DNA from: an uncultured Eubacteriales bacterium
GTDB taxonomy: Bacteria > Bacillota > Clostridia > Oscillospirales > Acutalibacteraceae
DNA length: 41,255 nucleotides
Reading direction: 5' to 3'
Assembly: GCA_934636435.1 (NCBI GenBank)
Contig: CAKUAQ010000014.1
Location: 1-41,255 of the forward strand
Of this stretch, positions 34,934 to 41,255 are shown piece by piece. How positions within the stretch are numbered: position 1 is the stretch's first letter; the number at the start of each line of letters is the position of its first letter. A program made the position numbers and the translations under genes. The notes beneath the pieces were generated by a model. That model ran no database searches, was not told the origin of the DNA, and saw only the letters and a program-made list of their open reading frames with translations.

Positions 34934-37087
34934 TCATTCCGCCGTCATCGTGACGGATACGCTGTTCGTTGTTGTGCAATCGGTGCCGCAATAGAGGATG
35001 AACTCCCCCGGCTCCAGAATAAATGCGCCGTCCTCCAGATAAAAGCCCAGATCCTCATACCCGACGGACAGCTCCACCGTGCGGTGTTCGCCGGGGGGCA
35101 GCTGCACCTTTACGAAATCCCTCAGCGCCCGCAAGGGACGCATCCGGCTGGCCAGCACGTCTCGGACATACAGCTGCAGGACGGTGCTGCCGGAGCGGTC
35201 GCCCGCATTCTCCACCGTGCAGCGCAGGGAGAATCGAGCCCCCTCCCGCACCGCCTGCGCCGACAGCCGGGTGTGGGAGACTTCCGGTTCCGAAAAACGG
35301 AACTCGGTGTAGCTCAGCCCATAGCCGAAGGGGTAGGCGGGAGAGCCGCTGCAATCCAGATAATTCCGGTGATAGGGGTTTTCATCGTTATAGTAGCCGT
35401 TGATTTGGCGGGCGCCCGGCTGGGCGTTGTAGTAAAGCGGAATTTGCCCCACCGAGCGGGGGATGGAGAAAGGCAGCCGCCCGCCCGGTTCGGCGTCGCC
35501 GTACAATACAGCCGCGATGGCCTCGGCCGCCCGGGTGCCGCCGTGACCGGCATACAGGATGGCGTCAAACAGGGATTCTTCTTCGCCCAGCACAATAGGG
35601 CGGGCAAAGCAGAATACGCCTACCACCGGGATGCCCAGCCGCCGCGCCTTGCGGGCCATGTCCAGCTGTTCTGCCGGTAGCGTCGGCTCCGCCAGACAGT
35701 GGGCCTCGCCGGTGACCTGACGGCTCTCGCCCAGCATCAGCACCAGCGCCCGGCAATCCCGCAGCCACGGCACCTGGAGATAGGCGTCCTTTTGGGGGTC
35801 GGAGAGCTGCGCGCCGGGGGCGATGGCACGGATCGCCTCGGCGGGGGAGGACACCAGCCGATAGTCGGTGTCCAGCGCCCAGCTGCCCACCAGCTCGGTC
35901 CTGTCGTGCAGATACGGCCCGGCGAAGCCGACAGCCGCCTGCTTGTCCAACGGCAGCAGCTGTTTTTCGTTTTTCAGCAGCACGATGGATTCCTCCGCCA
36001 GCCGTTGCGCCAGCGCCAGATGCGCCTGCGTATCGTAGGTGACCGGGCGGTTGCTGGGATGGTCGAACAATCCCATCCGCAGCTTAACGGAGAGGATACG
36101 GCGCACCGCCTCGTCCAATTCCTCGGTAGATATGGCGCCCTCGGAAACCAGCGCCTCCATATGTTCCAGATAGCACCGATCCGCCATATCCATATCCACG
36201 CCGGCTCGGAGCGCCAGCCGGGCAGCATCCTTTTTGTCCGCGGCAAAGCCGCTGTACGCCATCATCTGGCGGATGGCGTCCCAGTCGCTGACCACAAATC
36301 CGTCGAAATGCAGCTGGTCGCGCAGCACCTCCGTCACCAGCCGCCGGTTGGCGGAGAGGGGGATGCCGTTCACATCGTTGAAGCCTGCCATAACGGTGGC
36401 GACGCCCGCACGCACAGCGCTGCGGAAGGCGGGCAGATAGGTGTTTTGCAGCAGATAATCGCCGATTTCCGTATGGTTATAGTCCCGGCCGCCCTCGGAG
36501 GCGCCGTAGCCGACAAAATGCTTGGCGCAGGCGGCCATAGCCTGCTCGTCGGACAGATCCTCTGTCTGAAATCCCCGGACGATGGCGGCGGCCATCCGCT
36601 CGCCCACATACGGGTCCTCGCCGGGGCCCTCAACGATGCGTCCCCAGCGGGGGTCGCGTCCCAGATCGACCATGGGCGCAAAGGTCCACTTGATCCCCTC
36701 ATAGACCGCCTCCTGTCGGACGGCGTCGTAGCTCTCCTGCACCAGCGTCGGGTCAAAAGCGGCGCTCATGGTCAGCGGCACCGGCAGCACCACCCGATGC
36801 CCGTGGATGATGTCCCGCCCGAACAGGATCGGAATGCCGGTCTCGGTGACGGCGGTGGTTTGCAGCGCGTCCAGCCGCTCCCGACATATGGGCATCTGCT
36901 CCTCGTTGCCCGCCAGCGCCGAGCCGCAGACGATCAGCGAGCCGGGCTGCACGGTGCGGATGATCTCCTGCATTTCCTCAAAGTTGGTGCCGTCGTAATA
37001 CAGCTGGGTGATCTGCCCGATCTTCTGGGCGAGGGTCATACCCGCCAGCAGCTCATCGGCGCGGCGGCGAATCGCTTGTATGTCCAT
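34934..37087 (-). CDS. GH3 family beta-glycosidase
   Basis: 717 residues, a full-length three-domain GH3 enzyme (beta-glucosidase/beta-xylosidase or related). The TIM barrel opens with MTLAQKIGQITQL. The substrate-binding KHFVGYGASEGGRDYN block is present, and the nucleophile is D268 in FVVSDWDAI. The alpha/beta sandwich follows (LLKNEKQLLPLDK) and a C-terminal fibronectin-III-like domain starts near AYPFGYGLSYTEF. No signal peptide: the enzyme is cytoplasmic. AAGGAGG lies nine bases before the ATG at 37087. An ATG three codons earlier (37096) overlaps the GH43 stop as ATGA but sits almost on the ribosome site. Translation is coupled to GH43 either way. The sugar specificity cannot be read from the motifs. 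Confidence 0.93.
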   Translation of the reverse strand: MDIQAIRRRADELLAGMTLAQKIGQITQLYYDGTNFEEMQEIIRTVQPGSLIVCGSALAGNEEQMPICRERLDALQTTAVTETGIPILFGRDIIHGHRVVLPVPLTMSAAFDPTLVQESYDAVRQEAVYEGIKWTFAPMVDLGRDPRWGRIVEGPGEDPYVGERMAAAIVRGFQTEDLSDEQAMAACAKHFVGYGASEGGRDYNHTEIGDYLLQNTYLPAFRSAVRAGVATVMAGFNDVNGIPLSANRRLVTEVLRDQLHFDGFVVSDWDAIRQMMAYSGFAADKKDAARLALRAGVDMDMADRCYLEHMEALVSEGAISTEELDEAVRRILSVKLRMGLFDHPSNRPVTYDTQAHLALAQRLAEESIVLLKNEKQLLPLDKQAAVGFAGPYLHDRTELVGSWALDTDYRLVSSPAEAIRAIAPGAQLSDPQKDAYLQVPWLRDCRALVLMLGESRQVTGEAHCLAEPTLPAEQLDMARKARRLGIPVVGVFCFARPIVLGEEESLFDAILYAGHGGTRAAEAIAAVLYGDAEPGGRLPFSIPRSVGQIPLYYNAQPGARQINGYYNDENPYHRNYLDCSGSPAYPFGYGLSYTEFRFSEPEVSHTRLSAQAVREGARFSLRCTVENAGDRSGSTVLQLYVRDVLASRMRPLRALRDFVKVQLPPGEHRTVELSVGYEDLGFYLEDGAFILEPGEFILYCGTDCTTTNSVSVTMTAE

Positions 37088-37092
37088 TCCGG

Positions 37093-38097
37093 TCATTCCT
37101 CCTTGACGGGGGTATAGACCCCGCGGGTCGTATCAACGGTAAAGCGGTCATAATAGGAAAAATCCAGCCCGTCTGCACCGGCGAAGGTCAGCGGCAGCAG
37201 CACATAGGAGGAGGAGAAATACTCCCCGCCGCTCCAGCGGTCTCCCATATACAGCACCGTGCCCTCCTCGCCGCCCAGCGGCAGGGCAAAGGCGGGCTGT
37301 GTGTCATAGGTGGTGCTGTCGGCGCAGGGGCGCAGCACCGACCAGGGGCCGGCCACCGCATCGGCGACGGCGTAGCAGCACTGGTTCGGCTCCCAGCCGG
37401 AGCAGCCGGAATTGAGCATATAATACCGGCCGCCGTGGCGCAGCAGCACCGGTGCCTCTCGGGTGGCGCCGGGGAACAGGCAGGCGGTCAGCTCTGCCGG
37501 CTGCAAATAGTCGTCGGTGAGCCGGTACACATGGGTGTCCCGGTTGTCATTGGCGGTGGAGATGAAATAGGCGGTACCGTCCGCCTCCTGAAATACGGTG
37601 CAGTCCCGGGACATATGCCCCAGCGGGCGAAAGCTGCCGTGATAGACGAAATCGCCGTCCGGGGTATCGCAGGTAGCCACCGCCGCCCGGGCGCAGGTGT
37701 AGTTGACTCCGTTTTCAAAGTGCGCCCACAGCACATATTTTTTGGTGCGGGCGTTGTACAGCACCTTGGGGCGCTCGATGTTTACCTTGCGGTAGGGGTC
37801 GTCCCCGTGGATACACAGCTCGCACCGCTCGCCGTAATCCACCGACGGCTTCCGGGACAGGGTGAGGTCGGCGCCGGGAACGGCAGGGGCTGCGGGAGAG
37901 TCCACGGTAAGTATATGGCGGCGGAATTCCCAGTGCAGTAAGTCCCGGGAGCGGTAGCAATTGATGTATTGCTTGCCGCCCCGATCCTCGCCATACCAAT
38001 AGTACCAGTCGCCGCTATGCAGGATGTGCCCGCCGTGGGCGTGGATCGGATTGCCGTCGGTGTCCTGCCAGACCCGCCCGTTTTCCATTATCTCCAT
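37093..38097 (-). CDS. GH43-type beta-propeller glycosidase, galactanase-subfamily-like
   Basis: 334 residues with the five-bladed propeller pattern of family GH43. Blocks such as AHGGHIL, WYYWYGEDRGG, NIERPKVLYNARTKKYVLWAHF, MSRDCTVFQEADGTAYFIS, TREAPVLLRHGGRYYMLNSGCSGWEPN resemble the subfamilies that hold exo-beta-1,3-galactanases (GH43_24) and the related GH43_34. This assignment is from memory of motifs and not certain. No signal peptide. If right, the locus includes a galactose-backbone enzyme and points to arabinogalactan. It stops at the GH3 start (ATGA overlap). AGGAG lies about 12 bases before the ATG at 38097. A terminator-like hairpin (38139-38202) separates it from the epimerase gene upstream. 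Confidence 0.82.
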   Translation of the reverse strand: MEIMENGRVWQDTDGNPIHAHGGHILHSGDWYYWYGEDRGGKQYINCYRSRDLLHWEFRRHILTVDSPAAPAVPGADLTLSRKPSVDYGERCELCIHGDDPYRKVNIERPKVLYNARTKKYVLWAHFENGVNYTCARAAVATCDTPDGDFVYHGSFRPLGHMSRDCTVFQEADGTAYFISTANDNRDTHVYRLTDDYLQPAELTACLFPGATREAPVLLRHGGRYYMLNSGCSGWEPNQCCYAVADAVAGPWSVLRPCADSTTYDTQPAFALPLGGEEGTVLYMGDRWSGGEYFSSSYVLLPLTFAGADGLDFSYYDRFTVDTTRGVYTPVKEE

Positions 38098-38138
38098 AGC
38101 TATGTATATCTCCTCTCGCTGTCGGTTCCATTGTCTCC

Positions 38139-38202
38139 AAAAAGACCGCAGCTGTCAATACGGCGCAGCCCGAAAGCTGCGGGTAGATCGAGAGCTGCGG
38201 TC
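38139..38202 (-). terminator. Terminator-like hairpin between epimerase and GH43
   Basis: Ten-base perfect arms (38144-38153 and 38193-38202) with a long loop that holds a smaller stem (GCAGC...GCTGC). The stem is followed on the minus strand by TTTTT at 38139-38143. No promoter is seen between it and the GH43 start, so it may end only part of the transcripts and lower expression of the GH43-GH3 genes. Confidence 0.7.
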
Positions 38203-38206
38203 ATCG

Positions 38207-39094
38207 TTACGCCATATGGTGCTTGCGCAGCATATCCTGCTCAAAGTGCAGAAGATACGCTGCCTCGGCGTCAATGGTCGCCTCGCACGGATCGGCGATC
38301 AGATCCCGGAAAACGTGAATATCCCGTCCGACCTCGCCGCCCTGCATCACAAACGGCTCGGATACGATGGGACCCTTATAGCCGATCTCCGACAGGGTGC
38401 CGAAGATCTCATCCCAGGGCAGGTGTCCCCGACCCGGAGCGGTGCGGTTGTTTTCGCCGGTGTGGAAGCTCTTGAGCCGTTCAACGCCCACCAGACGGAT
38501 GGCGTCGGCGAAGCTCTTTTCCTCGATGTTCATGTGATAGGTGTCCAGCAGCACGCCGATATTGGGGCTGTCCACCCGGGCTACGTAATCCAGCGCCTCG
38601 GCGGCGGTATTGATGATGCAGGTTTCGAACCGGTTGACCGCCTCCACACAATAGGTCACGCCGCAATCCTCCGCCACCCGGATGATCTCCTTCATGCTCT
38701 TGACCGATTGCTCAAGATACGGCTCCTTGGTATCCAGGATTCCGTCCGGCGTACCCCAGCCGGCATAGCTGACGCCGGACAGCAGATCGCCGCCGCCCAC
38801 CGCCATTTTGCGGATGATATTCTGCAAATATTTGACCCCGCCCTGCCGAACGCTTTCGTCCAGCGAGGACACATCGTAGTGCGGGTCCAGTCCCAGACTG
38901 TACGTCAAACGGATGCCGGCGGCATCCGCCCGCTTGCGCAGCTCCCGGATGTGATCGTCGGTCATGTCCAGCAGCGGCTGCGCCTGAAATTCCAGAATGT
39001 CGAAGCCGATCCCGGCGACCTTGTCAATGTACTTGGCATGATCGGCGTCCCAGTTTTTCTCCCAGAAGTTCATAAAGATACCCAGCTGATTCAT
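38207..39094 (-). CDS. Ketose 3-epimerase-like protein (D-tagatose/D-allulose 3-epimerase family)
   Basis: 295 residues, a TIM-barrel protein with the metal-binding and catalytic residues of ketose 3-epimerases: E151 (VEAVNRFE), D184 and H187 (DTYHMN), H211 (FHTGENNR) and E246 (SEPFV). These match E152, D185, H211 and E246 known in the Agrobacterium enzyme nearly one to one, and the length matches too. The reaction would be epimerisation of a free ketose at C3. It follows the isomerase gene by 33 bases, with AAGGAGG before the ATG, so an aldose may be isomerised to a ketose and then epimerised. The real substrate is not known. Confidence 0.88.
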   Translation of the reverse strand: MNQLGIFMNFWEKNWDADHAKYIDKVAGIGFDILEFQAQPLLDMTDDHIRELRKRADAAGIRLTYSLGLDPHYDVSSLDESVRQGGVKYLQNIIRKMAVGGGDLLSGVSYAGWGTPDGILDTKEPYLEQSVKSMKEIIRVAEDCGVTYCVEAVNRFETCIINTAAEALDYVARVDSPNIGVLLDTYHMNIEEKSFADAIRLVGVERLKSFHTGENNRTAPGRGHLPWDEIFGTLSEIGYKGPIVSEPFVMQGGEVGRDIHVFRDLIADPCEATIDAEAAYLLHFEQDMLRKHHMA

Positions 39095-39127
39095 AGGTGA
39101 AGTCCTCCTTTTATGTATATCGGTGGG

Positions 39128-40525
39128 TCATATCGCGTCAATCTGATAGTTAAGATATTTGGCAAACGCTTCCTCCACGGCCTTGCCCCAGCTGCCTTTG
39201 ACGATGGCCACATGGTGGCGATAGCCGTTCTCGCACATATAGCGCAGCATGGCCTGCACATTAGGCTTGCGGAATACCGTGCCGCAGCCGAAAAATCCGT
39301 CGCCTACCGGCTCGTCGGTGAGCGTTCCCTCGGAGACAAAGGAGCAGAGGGCGCCGTTTTCCGTTTTGAAGCTGCCGATGGTGACATCGCCGGACATGAG
39401 CTTGCCCTTGTTGATGCCTACGCCGCTGCCCTCACCATAGGATTTGCGGAACATCAGATGCTCCTCGATGTGCCCCCGCTCCGCCATCATGGATTGGGGG
39501 GCGGGGCCGCAGTGGAAGAAGATGCAGGCGTCGTCGCTGTCGCCGTAGTTGTTGTTTACATCCAGCAGCATCACCGGATGATCCGCCGCCAGATACAGCG
39601 CCCGCATCATCACGGCGTTGTTCACGTCCAGCTCGCAGGCGGCGGCGATGCCCCGCTCGTTCAGCTCGCCCAGGATCAAACAGGGGGCGATGCCGTAGCG
39701 CAGCTGCAGCTCGTTCCAGCAGCGGATGGCGATGGCCTGGAGGTCGTATTCGGCAATGAGGTCGTCGATGACGGCGCCCAGACGGGCGATATTCTCCAGC
39801 TTCTCCGGAGGATAGGTGCCGAAATCCGACAGAGCCGCGTAGACTGCCTTCTTCTGCTCCAGCTGCTCGCCGCCCATACGATCCATGCGGGCGAATACGT
39901 CCGCCAGGTCGATGGTTTCCACCGTCACCCGGCGGTTTGCCATGGCGATCTCGTCATACCGCACGGTTTTGAACGCGGTGGTCCGGGCGCCGATGGCGCC
40001 GATGTGGAATTGCTTCATTCCGGCTACGGTGCGGCAGGTGCCGGCGAACAGCCGCAGATCCTCCGCGAAGGACTCGCTCAGGGGGGATACGGTGATCTTG
40101 GTGGTCAGCGTATAGCGGATCTTCAGCTGGCGCAGTACGTTGCACATGGCAATCTTGCCGCACAGGGCATCCCGACGGTGGGCAAAGTCCATCTGCGCCG
40201 GGTCGTCCGGATAGGCTTGCACCAACACCGGCACATCCACGTGCTTGAGGGCCTCGGAGGCGCCGTTCTCGTCGCCGAAATTGGGCAGGCACAGGATGAT
40301 CCCCTGATATTCGCCCCGGTGACTATCCAGAAAATCGGCGTAGATCTTTCCCTCGGCCAGTGTTTCCACAGCGCCGTAGCGGGTGAGGGATTCGTCCATC
40401 ACCAGCACGTCGTATCCGGCGGTCGTGACCGCCCGGATCATCTCCGCCCGGGCGGAGGCGATGGATTCGCCGGGGAAGAACCCCCGATTGGCAAAATACA
40501 GTGCGAATGTGGTTTTCATTGACAT
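39128..40525 (-). CDS. L-fucose/L-arabinose isomerase-like protein
   Basis: 465 residues, related to the L-fucose and L-arabinose isomerase superfamily, which converts aldoses to ketoses with a metal ion. Candidate metal ligands are the Glu in RCWNELQ, the Glu/Asp in ACELDVNNAVMM and the His in FFHCGPAP. The C-terminal block YRHHVAIVKGSW is also typical of the family. No signal peptide. GAAAGG lies eight bases or so before the ATG at 40525; a second ATG is two codons later. First gene of the minus-strand operon with the operator-bearing promoter at 40671-40699. The setting suggests L-arabinose, but fucose or another pentose or hexose is possible. No kinase gene to follow up the product is found in the window. 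Confidence 0.85.
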   Translation of the reverse strand: MSMKTTFALYFANRGFFPGESIASARAEMIRAVTTAGYDVLVMDESLTRYGAVETLAEGKIYADFLDSHRGEYQGIILCLPNFGDENGASEALKHVDVPVLVQAYPDDPAQMDFAHRRDALCGKIAMCNVLRQLKIRYTLTTKITVSPLSESFAEDLRLFAGTCRTVAGMKQFHIGAIGARTTAFKTVRYDEIAMANRRVTVETIDLADVFARMDRMGGEQLEQKKAVYAALSDFGTYPPEKLENIARLGAVIDDLIAEYDLQAIAIRCWNELQLRYGIAPCLILGELNERGIAAACELDVNNAVMMRALYLAADHPVMLLDVNNNYGDSDDACIFFHCGPAPQSMMAERGHIEEHLMFRKSYGEGSGVGINKGKLMSGDVTIGSFKTENGALCSFVSEGTLTDEPVGDGFFGCGTVFRKPNVQAMLRYMCENGYRHHVAIVKGSWGKAVEEAFAKYLNYQIDAI

Positions 40526-40648
40526 AAGCCGTACCTTTCTGCCTCAGGGAGGGCGGCTGTCTGTCCGCCTTCCGGTGGCGTGAAATTTTGAGATCGTGCG
40601 AGTACTTTTGCGTTAACTTACCAAATAATCAATACAAATCAAATAATA

Positions 40649-40658
40649 TTAACGTTAA
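40649..40658. promoter_or_regulatory. LacI-type operator 3 (TTAACGTTAA)
   Basis: Same 10-base palindrome as operators 1 and 2, located about 13-22 bases downstream of the -10 element of the isomerase promoter. A GTTAAC half-site at 40612-40617 lies further downstream and might be a weaker second site. Confidence 0.72.
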
Positions 40659-40670
40659 CACTACAATCAC

Positions 40671-40699
40671 ATAGTACACTATTTCGGATTTAATGTCAA
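40671..40699 (-). promoter_or_regulatory. Promoter of the isomerase-epimerase-GH43-GH3 operon
   Basis: Minus-strand consensus TTGACA (40694-40699), 17-base spacer, TACTAT (40671-40676). The leader to the isomerase ATG is about 140 bases and carries the operator. The stretch 40700-41181 to the right has no gene I can support. Confidence 0.82.
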
Positions 40700-41181
40700 C
40701 AGGTTTTCGCGATTTTTTATAAAAGATGACCTGACAAAACAGAACGTAACGATCGTAGCTCGCCGTCCGCCGAGCCGGTCTCTGCGCCGCCGATATACAG
40801 CGCCGCTCGGCAGGCGCGTTTCGATGGAGATGCACCGCCATGGCTCCTCCGTGTCTGTGGTCGGCAGAACGGGATGTCGTCGAGTCCCGGCGGCTGCCTT
40901 GGATCGACAGGAACGCTCTGCAAGGCGGCGTGGCGCGCTTGCCCCCGGTGTTTCCGATTTTCGGACAACGGTATGCGGATATGGGTGATACAGCTTGTCG
41001 TGCTCCAGAAGGCCTGTAAGCCTTTTTCGTCGAGCTCCAAGCGGCGACACCGAATCGCGCCCGAGGAAGCGCTCCGGCATCCGTATACAGACGGCCTTAT
41101 CGTTGCCGTACGGCCGGATGTCCCGGTCGATGCAGGTCCCGGACACCAAGAACGGAAACGTCGGACATTCGGCAGCGATGC

Positions 41182-41220
41182 AAAAAAACAAAGATCCCCC
41201 GCACAGTCGGGGGATTTCTT
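41182..41220. terminator. Bidirectional terminator near the right edge
   Basis: Eight-base perfect arms ATCCCCCG (41194-41201) and CGGGGGAT (41208-41215) with a six-base loop. A T run follows on the plus strand (TTTCTT) and a longer one on the minus strand (CTTTGTTTTTTT). It probably ends a minus-strand gene that lies beyond the window. Confidence 0.75.
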
Positions 41221-41255
41221 CGAACAATACACAGCCGACCCCGGCGGGTATATCC

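Noticed and set aside
40679..41232. Two overlapping minus-strand open frames of 182 and 171 codons
   Set aside because: No ribosome site, no known motif, they run through the terminator at 41182-41220 and one overlaps the promoter at 40671-40699.

Overview
The window reads as a carbohydrate-utilisation locus of a GC-rich Firmicute, most likely a gut-type Clostridia (Oscillospiraceae/Ruminococcaceae-like). The signs are lipoproteins with VTACG-type lipoboxes, Ser/Thr-rich linkers after the lipid cysteine, strong AGGAGG-type ribosome binding sites, sigma-A-type promoters (TTGACA, 17 bases, TATAAT-like), LacI and AraC regulators, and sugar importers without a dedicated ATPase. This taxonomic placement is inference. 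I recognise 26 protein-coding genes and see no RNA genes, insertion sequences or CRISPR arrays.

Left part, minus strand (22-4859): a PHP-domain phosphoesterase, a GH30 glycosidase and a calcineurin-like metallophosphoesterase form one operon with a promoter at 3638-3666. A GpsA-like NAD-dependent dehydrogenase sits upstream with its own promoter (4937-4965) and terminator (3787-3816).

Centre, plus strand (5273-28328): one long operon of about 23 kb with 13 genes. It starts at a strong promoter whose spacer carries a LacI-type palindrome. It encodes a large solute-binding protein with N-terminal sugar-binding-like domains, two permeases, a membrane protein built from an NHL-like propeller, TPR and Yip1 domain, a DUF5696-type lipoprotein, two further permeases, a second solute-binding lipoprotein, two paralogous beta-helix proteins (one apparently cytoplasmic, one a lipoprotein), two secreted proteins made of the same roughly 160-residue repeat (three and six copies, the larger with a sortase-like C-terminus), and a GH51 alpha-L-arabinofuranosidase. 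A terminator follows.

Right part: an AraC regulator is divergent from a GH127 beta-L-arabinofuranosidase with both catalytic and zinc residues present. An SGNH-type lipoprotein esterase has its own operator-bearing promoter. A LacI regulator has its own promoter. A minus-strand operon, again with the palindrome at its promoter, encodes an arabinose/fucose-isomerase-like enzyme, a ketose 3-epimerase-like enzyme, a GH43 enzyme resembling the exo-galactanase subfamilies, a GH3 glycosidase and a second TIM-barrel epimerase/isomerase.

Together the genes suggest capture of arabinose-containing plant glycans (arabinan, arabinogalactan or arabinoxylan side chains) at the surface, import of oligosaccharides by one or two ABC importers that borrow an ATPase from elsewhere, and stripping of alpha- and beta-linked arabinose, galactose/glucose/xylose-type units and others by enzymes that all lack signal peptides and so act inside the cell. 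The palindrome TTAACGTTAA at three promoters ties the big operon, the esterase and the isomerase/GH43/GH3 operon into one probable LacI regulon. The least described part is the Yip1/NHL plus DUF5696 pair between two permease pairs, together with the repeat-built surface proteins.
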